Positions 18,301-27,170 of a stretch of 64,000 bases of DNA are shown one piece after another; the stretch's first letter is position 1; every line of letters starts with the position of its first letter. The notes below the pieces were generated by a model, which was not told where the DNA came from, ran no database searches, and was given only the letters and a program-made list of their open reading frames with translations. This DNA is from Streptomyces actuosus. GTDB lineage: Bacteria; Actinomycetota; Actinomycetes; Streptomycetales; Streptomycetaceae. Where the stretch lies: NCBI RefSeq assembly GCF_016921115.1, contig NZ_JAFFZS010000011.1, positions 150,440 through 214,439 on the forward strand, given 5' to 3'. Position numbers and translations under genes: made by a program.

Positions 18301-19862
18301 AGCGGCACCACCGTTTCCAGCGGCGCGCCCCAGCTGCCCCACGGCCGCTGCAGGACGGTGCGGTCCAGCCCGGCCCGGACGAGGTCTTCCAGGCAGCTCT
18401 GGGAGATGTTCCCGTGGGGCACGGCCCTGGGCTCGCGGCGCCCGTCCTGCTCGCGGGGAGCGAAGACCATCTGGTGGGAGGGGCGACCGCCCTCGCCGAT
18501 GCCGGTGATCTCCATGACGTGGCTGACGAACCGGTGCTTGCGCCCCGGCCTGCCGTCGTGGCCGACGAGCTCGGTCTCGTCGACCAGCCGTACGTAGACG
18601 ACGAAGTCGACGGCCTGGGCGATGAGCCGGTAGGCCAGGGCCTCGGTCATGCCGATCCCGGCCTCCAGGCACAGGGTGGCCAAGCGCTCGATCGACAGCT
18701 GGGGGCTGCGGGCGTGCAGGGTGGCCATCGACCCGCCCTCGCCCTCGTTCATCGCGTGCAGCATCGGCACGACCTCTTTGGAGCGGACCTCGCCGACGAT
18801 CACGCGCCGCAGCGACATACGCAGGAGCTGCGGGAAGAGGTCGGACAGGGTCAGCTCGCCCTGGAGCTTGCCGTCCGGGCCGCGCTCACCGTTGGACTCG
18901 CGTCCTTCGTAGGCGACGACCTCCGGGCCCTCGGGGTCCTCGTGGAGATGGAGCTCGTACTCCGACTCCAGCGTGCCCACGCGCTCGGTGCTCGGGATCT
19001 CCCGGGCCATGGCGCGCAGCAGGGACGTTTTGCCCACGCCCTGGGAGCCGACCACGATGATGTTCTTGCGGCCCTTGACCGCGGCGGTCAGGAAGTGCGC
19101 GAGCGAGGCGTCGATCGTGCCCCAGCGCACCAGGTCGTTCAGGCCCTGGCCGCGGGTGCGGTGGCGCCGGATGACGATGCTCGGCCGCGGCGTGACGTAT
19201 GCCGAGGCCGCCAGGCGCGATCCGTCGGCCAGCCGGAGGTTCAGGTTCGGCGTGGCCGGCGTCAGCGCCCTCTCGCCCTGCCCCTGCATGCGCGCCAGGT
19301 GGTTGATGAGGTTGATCAGGTCGCGGTCGGTCTTCGCGATCGGGTCCCAGGTGCGGGTCGGACGGTCGGCGTAGTCGACGCGCACCTTGTCGCCGTAGAT
19401 GATGATGTTCTCGACGTTCGGGTCGTCCAGGAGAGGCTGGAGACGGCCGGCGCGGAACAGCTCATCGAAGACCGCCTCGCGTACGGCACGCTCCTGCTGG
19501 GGCGTCAGGTCCGAGCCGCTGGCCGCGTACTTCGTCGCCCACTCCGAGACGACCTGCCTGATGATCGACTGTCCGCGCTGCCGGCGGTCCTGCTCGGTCA
19601 TGGAGGCGTCGGCACCGGCGGCCTCGCCGATCTTCATGCTGGCCTGTGAACGCAGCTCGGCGAGAACCTCGTGACCGACCGGAAGCGCGGTCGGCGCCGC
19701 GGTGTCGGGGACCCGGACGAGGCCCTGGGGGATGCCGGCCGGAGAAACCTGCGCAGGGAAGGGTCGAAGAACCGGCGCGTCCTGCGTGGGGCTCTCCTGG
19801 AGCGCCTGGGCGAAGAGGGCGGTGTAGTCGGGGGCCGGGGTCTCCGGCCTGGTGTCGGTCAT
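18297..19862 (-). CDS. tadA: TadA/CpaF family pilus ATPase
   Basis: A 521-residue secretion ATPase. Walker A is GSQGVGKTS (residues 272-280), the Asp box lies around TLESEYELHLHED, Walker B is in RRVIVGEVRSKE, and the His box is in GSMATLHARS. The N-terminal 100 residues are a variable linker. It hydrolyses ATP in the cytoplasm to drive Flp pilus polymerisation through TadB and TadC. Its ATG overlaps the stop of the TadZ-like gene. Confidence 0.92.
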   Translation of the reverse strand: MTDTRPETPAPDYTALFAQALQESPTQDAPVLRPFPAQVSPAGIPQGLVRVPDTAAPTALPVGHEVLAELRSQASMKIGEAAGADASMTEQDRRQRGQSIIRQVVSEWATKYAASGSDLTPQQERAVREAVFDELFRAGRLQPLLDDPNVENIIIYGDKVRVDYADRPTRTWDPIAKTDRDLINLINHLARMQGQGERALTPATPNLNLRLADGSRLAASAYVTPRPSIVIRRHRTRGQGLNDLVRWGTIDASLAHFLTAAVKGRKNIIVVGSQGVGKTSLLRAMAREIPSTERVGTLESEYELHLHEDPEGPEVVAYEGRESNGERGPDGKLQGELTLSDLFPQLLRMSLRRVIVGEVRSKEVVPMLHAMNEGEGGSMATLHARSPQLSIERLATLCLEAGIGMTEALAYRLIAQAVDFVVYVRLVDETELVGHDGRPGRKHRFVSHVMEITGIGEGGRPSHQMVFAPREQDGRREPRAVPHGNISQSCLEDLVRAGLDRTVLQRPWGSWGAPLETVVPL

Positions 19863-20680
19863 GATGCCCTCCCGGTGACCACCTGCATTCCTGCCGGCCG
19901 CAGCTGCACGCGCCGCCTGGTCACCAGCTCATTGATCGTTTGGTGGGCCGTGCGCGCGGACCGCAGAAGGGTGCGCGGCATCTTCTTGTAGGCCCCGTGC
20001 GTGAAGACGTCGGCGGTGTCGGGATCCCACGCGAGCATGCCGACGACCGGCGCCTGCAAGTGCTGCTGCACCTGGCTGGAGTTGAAGGACCCCTCCTCGA
20101 TCAGCAGCAGCCCGAGCGCGTCGGAGCCCGTGCCGTGGTGGGCCAGTTCCTCCCTCAGGACCCGGATGGCGGGCGCGGCAGCCGCGATCGAGGCCTGGGT
20201 GGTGCGGACCACCATGAGGACGGCGTCGGCGCGGTGCAGCAGCGGCGTCGGGTAGCGGGTGGCGGACAGCCGGGTCTCGGACTCGGTGAGGATGCGGCCC
20301 GCGTCGATGATCACGTCGTGGCCGGTCTGGTCCATCACGCCGAGCAGTCGGGAGATGGGGTCCCAGGTGCGGTTGAGGGATGCGGCCTGCGTGGGGTCGG
20401 TCAGTCCGGGCAGGAGCATGCGCTGGCCGGTGTTGTCGCGGTCCAGGCTGACGAAGTGATGGGAGAACTCCCGTGCGAGGGTGCCCTGTCGGTCCGCGGC
20501 CGCCAGGCGGTGGAGTCCGGTGGCTGCGCTGCCTTCTCCGCCCAGGTAGCCGGCCCGGATCGTGCCGCCGGCGGGGTCGGCCTCGACCAGCAGGGAGGGC
20601 TTCGGCGACGAGAGGGCGAGCGCGAGCGCCGAGCAGGTGACGCCGCTGGACTTTCCCGATACCAGTGCGATGACCGCCAT
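19859..20680 (-). CDS. TadZ/CpaE-like MinD-family ATPase
   Basis: A 273-residue ParA/MinD-fold protein. The P-loop is a deviant form, VSGKSSGVTCSALALAL (from about residue 7), followed by LLVEADPAGG and VIIDAGRI. TadZ/CpaE proteins localise the Tad machine; many have altered Walker motifs, as here. The position directly upstream of tadA and downstream of the SAF-domain gene fits TadZ and argues against a plasmid-partition ParA. It is coupled on both sides through TGATG/ATGA overlaps. Confidence 0.8.
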   Translation of the reverse strand: MAVIALVSGKSSGVTCSALALALSSPKPSLLVEADPAGGTIRAGYLGGEGSAATGLHRLAAADRQGTLAREFSHHFVSLDRDNTGQRMLLPGLTDPTQAASLNRTWDPISRLLGVMDQTGHDVIIDAGRILTESETRLSATRYPTPLLHRADAVLMVVRTTQASIAAAAPAIRVLREELAHHGTGSDALGLLLIEEGSFNSSQVQQHLQAPVVGMLAWDPDTADVFTHGAYKKMPRTLLRSARTAHQTINELVTRRRVQLRPAGMQVVTGRAS

Positions 20681-21366
20681 CAGCTCGTCGCCTTCAGGAC
20701 GATGGCCACGTCACCGCTCGCTGCCCAGGCGGCGAGTGACGTGCTGTTCACCTCGGGCGCGGCAACGTCGACGACCACGGCGCCGTTGGCGTCGGGCGCG
20801 CCGACGCGGGACACGACGGCAGGAAGACTGTCCGGGGTGGAGCCGGCCTTGCTGGAGGAGGCTGAGGCGCTGCCGTCCTGCGGGGTGTGGACGATGGTGA
20901 CCGCATCACCGGTGCGCAGCTTCTGGATGGGCAACTGGCCGGGCTTGGCGAGGATGCCCACCACCGACTTGCCCTTGGTCACGCTGGATCCGTCGCTCAC
21001 CGAGTCCTCGGTGACCAGCACGCCGGCCGGCAGGTCGGATGCGGCCTGCTTGCCGATGATGTCGGAGGCGTGGGAAGCGGGCAGCGAGCGCAGCTCGGTG
21101 CCGTGGGATATCTCGGTGGCCACCAGGTCCGACGCCTTGATGCTCTCGCCCGCCGCAATGGGGTGCCGGGTGGCAACGACCGAGACCTTGTCACCGGCTT
21201 CGTCGACCAGCCACACCGACACCAGGGCGCCCACGGCGGCGAGCGCCAGGCCGGCGCCGACGACCACCGGGCGTCGGCGCCGGCGTGGGGCGTCGTTGGT
21301 GATCGGCAGCAGCACAGGCGCGGAGCCCGGCTCGGAGGGTGCCGTCGGCTGCTTGGTTCGCGGCAT
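20680..21366 (-). CDS. SAF-domain pilus assembly protein (CpaB/RcpC-like)
   Basis: About 228 residues from the ATG at 21366 (GGAAG upstream). A cytoplasmic N-tail rich in Arg precedes one membrane span (about 41-62: VVVGAGLALAAVGALVSVWL). An SAF domain follows (HPIAAGESIKASDLV, with LPAGVLVTED), then a second beta region. CpaB/RcpC proteins sit outside the membrane and stabilise the pilus channel. The position at the head of the ATPase genes is usual for actinobacterial Tad loci. Confidence 0.8.
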   Translation of the reverse strand: MPRTKQPTAPSEPGSAPVLLPITNDAPRRRRRPVVVGAGLALAAVGALVSVWLVDEAGDKVSVVATRHPIAAGESIKASDLVATEISHGTELRSLPASHASDIIGKQAASDLPAGVLVTEDSVSDGSSVTKGKSVVGILAKPGQLPIQKLRTGDAVTIVHTPQDGSASASSSKAGSTPDSLPAVVSRVGAPDANGAVVVDVAAPEVNSTSLAAWAASGDVAIVLKATS

Positions 21367-21385
21367 TGTGATGGTCTTCCTTGCG

Positions 21386-22345
21386 CTAGTTGACAACCTG
21401 CAGCTCGCCGACGCGCGCTGTGGTGTTGGACGTACGGATCTCGTCGGGCAGCGTCCCGCTGGCACCGTTCGACGCCTGCCAGGTGACTTCCCAGGAGCTG
21501 GTCGCGGTGACGGTGAACTTCCCGCCCGGCTGGTCAGCGGAGACCTTGGTGTAGCGGTAGCCGCAGTCCGGCGAGGACTTGTCCCCGTAGGCCTTGGAGT
21601 ACTTCGTGCCCGCGGTCGTGCACGTGACCGAGCCGCCGTCTCCCATGGAGTAGGTGATCTTGGTGACGCGCGCCGTGGCTGTCACCGACAGTCCCGGGAC
21701 GGCGGCCGTCGCGCTGTTGGGACCCCAGGTGGTGTCGCTCTTGTTGTTCCACAGCCAGACGGGCATGCCGACGAGACCAGGGGCGTCCGGACCGGGCGAG
21801 CTGCCGATGTTCGCACCCAGCAGAGTCATCTTGTCCCGGGCCTGACGCGCCAGCACTTCGGGGTCGGGGAGGAGACCGGCGGGCGGTTCCGTCAGCCAGA
21901 CGATGCCGCCGACGTCGTTGACGATGCAGTCCCTCATGTAGAAGGCGCCGGGACCCGTGGTGTCTGCCCCGTTCATGTCGGTGTGGCCCGGGCCGGACGG
22001 CGGCTGGGGATCCATGAGCTCGTAGAAGCAGCGGTCGGCCGGGTTGTACCCGGGCGCGCAGGGGATCTCGGTGTCGTCGACGAGCTTGCACATCCCGTTG
22101 CCGCTCCCGCCTCCGTCGCCCCCGCCGCTTCCTCCGCCGGTGCCGCCGCCTCCGCCTCCACCGGGCTTGCCGGGCGTTCCGACGTCGACGCACACGTCCA
22201 CGTCGGAGCAGTGGCCGGCGCCGTTGCCCGCGTACGCGAGGCCGGCCGGCGTCAGGGCGGTCAGTACCGCAAGGACGCCCACTGTGCGGGCAGAACGGAT
22301 CAGCAGCCCTTTGTGCGATCGGCTGTGATCTTCGTGACGAACCAT
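21386..22345 (-). CDS. Secreted protein of the Tad operon
   Basis: A 319-residue protein starting at ATG 22345 (GGAGGG upstream) with a Sec signal peptide (basic SHKGLLIRSARTVG, then hydrophobic to AGLAYAGNGAG). A long Gly/Ser-rich linker (about residues 60-85) separates the N-terminal CSDVDVCVDV segment from a domain with several cysteines (MCKLVDDTEIPCAPGYN, CFYELM, DCIVND, VTCTTAG, PDCGY) likely to form disulfides. No known family was recognised. Its place between lipoprotein and SAF genes suggests an outer component or adhesin of the pilus. Confidence 0.7.
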   Translation of the reverse strand: MVRHEDHSRSHKGLLIRSARTVGVLAVLTALTPAGLAYAGNGAGHCSDVDVCVDVGTPGKPGGGGGGGTGGGSGGGDGGGSGNGMCKLVDDTEIPCAPGYNPADRCFYELMDPQPPSGPGHTDMNGADTTGPGAFYMRDCIVNDVGGIVWLTEPPAGLLPDPEVLARQARDKMTLLGANIGSSPGPDAPGLVGMPVWLWNNKSDTTWGPNSATAAVPGLSVTATARVTKITYSMGDGGSVTCTTAGTKYSKAYGDKSSPDCGYRYTKVSADQPGGKFTVTATSSWEVTWQASNGASGTLPDEIRTSNTTARVGELQVVN

Positions 22346-22878
22346 GTGTCGCCCTCCAGCGTGGCTTGGGACGTGACGGGGTACTTCAGGCGCTGCTCGG
22401 CGAGCTTGAGCTCCTTGCCGGAGTCCTTGTAGACGGGCTTCCAGCTGGTCGCGTCGAAGCAGTCGGTGACCGTTGCGGTCTTGCCTTTGGTGTTCACGGC
22501 GGTGACCTGAGGCTTCATCTCCGGACGGCCGGTGAACTTGATGCCCATCGACTCGTTGCGCAGGACCGACTTCTTGAGGTCGGTGGCGGCATCGCCCCTG
22601 GCGTACTTGGCCAGTTCCTCGGTGTGCAGATCTCCGTCCGCGGCCATCTTGATCTGGATCTCGCGCATGTTCGTGTACGCGGCGAGGACCTTGTCCTTCG
22701 CTGCCTGGTCCGGATCGGTGGACGGCGTCGAGGAGGCAGTGGCCGAGGGCGAGGAGGCCGTCTTCTTCTTGGGTGTGTCGGAGCCGCAGCCGGCCAGAGC
22801 GCCGGCTGCGACGGTGCACGTGAGGACGGCACCTGCGAGTCGCAGGACATGGGTGCGGTGGTGGGTGGTCGAAGCCAT
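22300..22878 (-). CDS. Lipoprotein, first gene of the Tad operon
   Basis: A 192-residue protein from ATG 22878 (GAAGGGG upstream). The signal peptide ends in a lipobox AGALAGC, so Cys is lipidated and anchors the protein outside the membrane. A Ser/Thr linker follows. The domain beyond is alpha/beta with TVTDCFDATSW and TWFVTKITAD, the pattern of small actinobacterial lipoproteins with a cystatin/NTF2-like fold. The last 46 bp overlap the next gene. It is the first identified ORF of the operon that runs to 8.0 kb. Confidence 0.75.
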   Translation of the reverse strand: MASTTHHRTHVLRLAGAVLTCTVAAGALAGCGSDTPKKKTASSPSATASSTPSTDPDQAAKDKVLAAYTNMREIQIKMAADGDLHTEELAKYARGDAATDLKKSVLRNESMGIKFTGRPEMKPQVTAVNTKGKTATVTDCFDATSWKPVYKDSGKELKLAEQRLKYPVTSQATLEGDTWFVTKITADRTKGC

Positions 22879-23401
22879 CGGCAGATCCCCTTCAGGAGTC
22901 GGGTACGGGCGCTGACGCGCGCTCAGGGCGGACAAAAAGCGGCGAGGTGAGTCCTCTACCGCGCTTCGCCGGCTCTGGAGATGCACGCCAGGCCAGGACC
23001 CGGCGAGCCTACGGCCACGGCGCAGGGCCAGTGCCTGGCTTCCAGCCGCAGCAGGGGCGTCGTGCCGTGGGTGAGCCACGGATGACGAGGTGCCAGCGTG
23101 TGAACAGGGCGGCTTCGCACCGAAGCCTGGATGGTCGACTCGGTCATCCACCCGGTTCCCGACCGGAGGTCGGCCGGTCGTAGCAGTGATGCGGACCCGG
23201 ATGGCACGAGTCCAGTTCCTAGATGTCGCAACGCGATTTCCCCCTCGCGGTCACGGACGCCGCGTCTCCCACAACGTGATCAGTCCGAGCCTGATTCTGG
23301 CCAGAAAGATCAGGTGCAGCCAGGCCCCGTTTTTTCCGGTAGCAGCACTTCCGGTATATGCCTCTGGCGCGGGCGATTTGGAAACACTGTGGCCAAGGAC
23401 T
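22879..23401. other. Intergenic region upstream of the Tad operon
   Basis: A gap of about 520 bp between the Tad-operon lipoprotein and the stop of the next minus-strand gene. The Tad promoter should lie here, but no convincing -35/-10 pair was seen. A 63-codon minus frame (from an ATG near 23145) is open but has no clear ribosome site or family. A T6 run at 23331-23336 interrupts otherwise GC-rich sequence. Confidence 0.4.
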
Positions 23402-23932
23402 TCACGGCTTGATCAGCAAGGCCGGCCCCGTGGCCCGCAGAGCATTCCGGGCAGCCTCCTGGTCGCCGCCGGTAATGGCGTTAAGTCGACGTTTTACGAA
23501 CGGGGTGGAGGGGTGGTTCTTGCCGAAAACCGACTGCAGCAGCGTCAGCAGGGCCGTTCCGGTCCGGACGGCGTCGTTCGCGTCGGTGACGGTGAGCCAG
23601 GAGGCCGCACCGTTGCGGGCCTGCCGCCGGATTTGGTGGTGTGTGGCATCCAGAAGGCGCTGCCAGGCCGCTGCGGTGTACACCGAGACGTCGGTAGCCA
23701 TGGCCGGGTATCCGGCGAGCTGAGCGCAGAAGGCGACAAGCTCGAGGGCGTGGAGCGTGTAGTTGTGCAGGGGGCCGTGGCTCTCGGCGAGCTCGTCGCT
23801 GATGGTCCGGGCGGCCGCCAGGGCCTCTTCGCGGCGGCCGGCGCGGATGGTGTGGCGGAGGTCCTCGATGCGGTGGCCGAGGAACTCGGGGACGGCGGCG
23901 GGGACCGGCAAGACAATGGCTGCGCGGCTCAT
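23402..23932 (-). CDS. Hypothetical helical protein
   Basis: A 176-residue protein from ATG 23932 with GGGAGAG upstream. It is almost entirely alpha-helical (AGRREEALAAARTISDELAE, then YTLHALELVAFCAQLAGYPAMATDVSVY), resembling short helical-repeat proteins. No catalytic motif was recognised. Its 5' region contains a long imperfect hairpin (23964-23997). The gene stands alone between the Tad operon and the MBL gene. Confidence 0.6.
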   Translation of the reverse strand: MSRAAIVLPVPAAVPEFLGHRIEDLRHTIRAGRREEALAAARTISDELAESHGPLHNYTLHALELVAFCAQLAGYPAMATDVSVYTAAAWQRLLDATHHQIRRQARNGAASWLTVTDANDAVRTGTALLTLLQSVFGKNHPSTPFVKRRLNAITGGDQEAARNALRATGPALLIKP

Positions 23933-24246
23933 GAACTCTCCCTGGAGCGAGGCGGCTTCGAGCGGATGCCACCGCCGGGGGGCCGGCGGCGGCATCCGGA
24001 ATCGAGTGCAGCAACGGCGTGCTGCTCGACCGCGCACGTCAACGGGCGTGGGAGGGCCCTCGGTGCCTGAGCGGCGCTCCCCCGTGCTTACACGGCGCGC
24101 CGACGTCGGTAGTTGACTGCTTGGGCGAGCTCGGGGGCAAGCCCCCGAGCTACGCGGGCGGTTCCTATTTCAATGATCGGAACGGAGTGGGCCGCGCTGT
24201 TTCACCAGCCGGAATTCGCGCCGTGCACGGCTGCCAGGTGAAGAGT
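23933..24246. other. Intergenic region with two hairpins
   Basis: A 314-bp gap. It contains a near-perfect inverted repeat (23964-23978 with 23983-23997, 14 of 15 pairs, GGGG loop) in the leader of the downstream gene, and a perfect 10-bp stem with a CAAG loop at 24128-24151. The second could end transcription of the MBL gene, but it lacks a T tract on either strand. No gene was recognised. Confidence 0.4.
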
Positions 24247-25224
24247 TCAGGGTGCGAGAGGGCCGGTCGACGAGTGGTCCCAGGCAATGCGTGCCGCGTG
24301 GTCCATCAGCTTCAGCAGGTCCGGGGCGGTGGTGTCCTGGTCGAGGTGGCGGTACTCCGTGCTGAGGGTGATGGCGAGCCGCTCGGGCAGGCCGAGGCCG
24401 GCGTAGCGGTCTTCCTTGATCAGGATGCGTGCGGCATCGACGGCCGTCCGGCCCTGGCCGTGCATCACATACGCCTGGTCCGCGAGGTCGTCGAGGTAGG
24501 CGATGTAGCCCCGCAGGTCGTCGGGGGTCATGAGCGGTCCGTGGCCGGGGACGATCCACTCGGGGTCGAGGTCCAGGATCCGTGCGCAGGCGGCGGCGAC
24601 GCGCTCCAGTGGGCCGGCCCAGTGCGAGGGGTGGTCTCCCGCGAAGACGATGTCGCCCGCGAAGACAACGCGCTGCTCGGGCAGATGGACGATGAGGTCG
24701 CCGACGGTGTGGGCCGGGCCGACTTCGAGCAGCTCCGCGGCTATCTCGCCGACTTCGAGGTCATGGCGTCCGGTGAACGTCGTGGTCGGCGGGAGAACCT
24801 CAATACCCGCGAAGTCGAACTTGCCGAAATGCTCCCGGAAGTACCAGCCGAGGGGCTGGCCGGGGTCGGTGTCATGGATGAGGGCCTGCAGCTGTTCCGG
24901 TCTCGGCTCCAGGCACTGGTGCTCGAGGGCGGCGTGGGTGGCGTAGACGTCGGCGCCGGGAAGCTGCTGAAGGCCCCAGGTGTGATCGCCGTTGGCGTGG
25001 GTGACGGCGACCCGGTCCAGAGGGACGTCCGGGCCCGCGGCTGAGCGGACCGCGGTGAGGAAGGCGTCGGTCAGGGCGGGTGTGTAGGGCGTGTCGATGA
25101 CGAGGGCCTGGCCCTTGGAGACGACGAGACCGCAGTTAGCCAGGCCCCATGTTGCCTCGTGGCCGGGCTGCCAGGCGAAGACGCCGGGCGCGATCTGCTT
25201 CAGGTCAGTGGATGCCATGGGCAT
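24247..25224 (-). CDS. MBL-fold metallo-hydrolase
   Basis: About 325 residues. The metallo-beta-lactamase fold is shown by THANGDHTWG (an HxNxDH variant of HxHxDH, residues 76-81), GPAHTVGDLIVHLP, VFAGDIVFAGDHPS and VPGHGPLM. The first His-x-His is His-x-Asn, so one zinc ligand is altered, as in a known subset of these enzymes. It probably hydrolyses a small ester or lactone in the cytoplasm; the substrate is unknown. Two close ATGs (25224 and 25218) are both possible and neither has a strong ribosome site. Confidence 0.75.
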   Translation of the reverse strand: MPMASTDLKQIAPGVFAWQPGHEATWGLANCGLVVSKGQALVIDTPYTPALTDAFLTAVRSAAGPDVPLDRVAVTHANGDHTWGLQQLPGADVYATHAALEHQCLEPRPEQLQALIHDTDPGQPLGWYFREHFGKFDFAGIEVLPPTTTFTGRHDLEVGEIAAELLEVGPAHTVGDLIVHLPEQRVVFAGDIVFAGDHPSHWAGPLERVAAACARILDLDPEWIVPGHGPLMTPDDLRGYIAYLDDLADQAYVMHGQGRTAVDAARILIKEDRYAGLGLPERLAITLSTEYRHLDQDTTAPDLLKLMDHAARIAWDHSSTGPLAP

Positions 25225-25286
25225 GCATTGTGCGTGCCGCGGCCGCCCGGAGGAAATCTCTCCGCCGAAGCGGCCGCGGGGCAGCG

Positions 25287-26159
25287 TCAGATGTGGGGCA
25301 CGAATGGCAGGAGGAAGAACCGGGCGCCCGGGCTGCCGAACGGCTGGGCGGCGCACATGGTGACGGTGCCCAGCTGGGACGGCGCATGCCGGTCGCAGCA
25401 CCTGGTGCGGTGGTCCTCGGTGCCGCGCGGGGTCACGTAGCCGGCGTGCCGCATCGGCCGCGCGTCACCGTCCGGGTGGATGTACGCGAGGCTGTGGTCT
25501 CGGTAGATCGGCCCCGCCACCGGGTCGTCGTTGACCTCCTTGTCGAGCTGCCGGAGATCCGCGTTGTCGGGGTGCGCGGCGACTGCCGTGCGCAGCTGGG
25601 CTGCGACCTGCGGCGCCCAGCGCGTGTCCCAGTCGACCAGGTGGTGCTCGCGCGCGTCCTCGCGCAGCAGCATCCACCGGATCAGGTTGCGTTCAGGCAG
25701 CTCGGGGGATCTTCCCTCAGGCTGGGGGAACATGAGCTTGAAGTCGTCGTTTGCGGCGAGCACGTTCCAGGCCACGTCGTTGATGTAACAGGGCTGCCCC
25801 GACACGCCGTTGACAGCCACCTGCCACGCCGGATCCACGTTCGTCCCAGCCATCGGGTCCATAGGGAACGGCGGCTCGTAGCCGATCGCGTAGACGTAGA
25901 GCGCGGTCCGCTCGCGCTCTTCCATGTTGAGCACCTTGGCCACGTTGTCGAGGAACTCGGTGCTCGGCTGGGACGTGTTCCCTCGCTCGAACTCGGCGTA
26001 GGTCTTCTCCGTGACGAACAGCGCCTGGGCAACCTGCGCCTGAGACAGTCCTCGTGAGCGCCGGCCCCGACCGGTGCGCTTGGGCCAGCCGAGCTCGACC
26101 GGGTCTATCTCTCCGCGCTTCCATTGCAGCAGCTGCTGCAACGCCTCCTTCTGATTCAA
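25287..26159 (-). CDS. XRE-family regulator with MmyB-like ligand domain
   Basis: A 290-residue protein. The N-terminal helix-turn-helix (RGLSQAQVAQALFVTEKTYAEFERG, about 35-60) is followed by a domain with the MmyB/MltR pattern (YEPPFPMDPM, INDVAWNVLAANDDFKLMFP, NLIRWMLLRE, WAPQVAAQLRTAVAAHPDN). Such regulators bind DNA next to their own gene and sense an unknown, perhaps fatty-acyl, ligand. The start is TTG at 26159 with AAGGG upstream. It is divergent from the IclR gene across about 195 bp, which probably holds both promoters. Confidence 0.78.
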   Translation of the reverse strand: MNQKEALQQLLQWKRGEIDPVELGWPKRTGRGRRSRGLSQAQVAQALFVTEKTYAEFERGNTSQPSTEFLDNVAKVLNMEERERTALYVYAIGYEPPFPMDPMAGTNVDPAWQVAVNGVSGQPCYINDVAWNVLAANDDFKLMFPQPEGRSPELPERNLIRWMLLREDAREHHLVDWDTRWAPQVAAQLRTAVAAHPDNADLRQLDKEVNDDPVAGPIYRDHSLAYIHPDGDARPMRHAGYVTPRGTEDHRTRCCDRHAPSQLGTVTMCAAQPFGSPGARFFLLPFVPHI

Positions 26160-26353
26160 CTTTGCACCCTTCCCCGTGTTGCCGTCCCCGTGTCATCCCC
26201 GCGATATACCGGAAGCGCTCGCTCCTGAAATTCGAGGACCGGAAAATTCAGAGCCTGGTGGGCGGGATCTTGGCCGGGAAGAATCGCGCACTGGATCGAA
26301 TCCGCGTTGTGGGAGACGCGAGGGTCCTCGACAACCGCGAGGGGGAGTTCGCG

Positions 26354-27127
26354 TTGCTGCATCCCGTTGCCACCCCGTCCGACCGCACAGGCGGTGCCGT
26401 GGCACGCACTATGGCGGTGCTCGGCGCGCTGATCCGTCTCGGGCCGGGTGAACATCCTCTGGCTTCGGTCGCCGAGTCCGCGGGGCTTCCCGCGCCGACC
26501 GCTCACCGGTATCTGCAGGCCTTGATGCGGGAGGGCGCCGTCGAACAGCGCGGGCCGCGTGCTCGCTACGCGCTGACTGACGCGCTGCACGGTCCCCCCT
26601 CATCGACACCCGCCCAGCCCCTCCAGGCCGGCCCGCCCTCTCCCGCGGTGAGGGCAGAGATCGTCACACTACAGTCGAGAACTGGTCAGGCCGCATTTGT
26701 TTACCGACCGCATCTGATCGGCACTCCGATGAGAATCTGCGCGGAACGGGCATACGGGTCACACGCTGACGAGATCCTTACATCACCTCAGATCGCTTTC
26801 CGATCTCTTGAATCAGCACCTCTGGAAGCCGACGCGGCCGGACTGGCGATCCTCGCCTGCCTCGGCTCCGTCAGCGACCACAAGATCGACATCGCCCACG
26901 TCCGTGAGGAAGGTCACGCCATCGGGCCGTCCCCGCTCCAGGGGCGCACCATGATCGCCGCGCCCGTCTGGTATGGCTCGGCCGTCGCCGGCTCGGTCGC
27001 ACTGCTGGCCAAGGACGCGCCCATGCGACGCGCCGCCACCCGCGCCCGGTACGTGACTGCCGTGATGGACACCGCCGCGGCGATGAGCGGACACCTCACC
27101 CGTTCCGGCACGCGCCGGGCCAGCTGA
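26354..27127 (+). CDS. IclR-family transcriptional regulator
   Basis: About 257 residues from the TTG at 26354, which has GGGGGAG 6 bp upstream. The N-terminal winged helix reads ARTMAVLGALIRLGPGEHPLASVAESAGLPAPTAHRYLQALMREG in family style (GAVARTMAVL, PTAHRYLQAL). The C-terminal sensor domain has the GRTMIAAPVWY and AGSVALL strands. IclR dimers bind operator DNA and respond to a small ligand. Only 43 bp separate it from the FabG-type gene, so it may regulate and be cotranscribed with it. Confidence 0.75.
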   Translation: MLHPVATPSDRTGGAVARTMAVLGALIRLGPGEHPLASVAESAGLPAPTAHRYLQALMREGAVEQRGPRARYALTDALHGPPSSTPAQPLQAGPPSPAVRAEIVTLQSRTGQAAFVYRPHLIGTPMRICAERAYGSHADEILTSPQIAFRSLESAPLEADAAGLAILACLGSVSDHKIDIAHVREEGHAIGPSPLQGRTMIAAPVWYGSAVAGSVALLAKDAPMRRAATRARYVTAVMDTAAAMSGHLTRSGTRRAS

Positions 27128-27170
27128 TTGACTGCAAACCCCCACGAGCACCACAGAAAGGCGCCACCCC

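Noticed and set aside
19859..20680. Plasmid partition ParA
   Set aside because: The gene is embedded and coupled within the Tad operon, directly before tadA, and has the deviant P-loop typical of TadZ/CpaE; no parB or parS was seen next to it.
19940..22432. Plus-strand open frame of 830 codons across the TadZ-SAF-secreted protein genes
   Set aside because: Shadow of three well-supported minus-strand genes; low-complexity Gly/Arg translation.
22956..23231. 91-codon minus-strand frame in the gap upstream of the Tad operon
   Set aside because: No convincing ribosome site, mixed third-position GC and no recognisable family.
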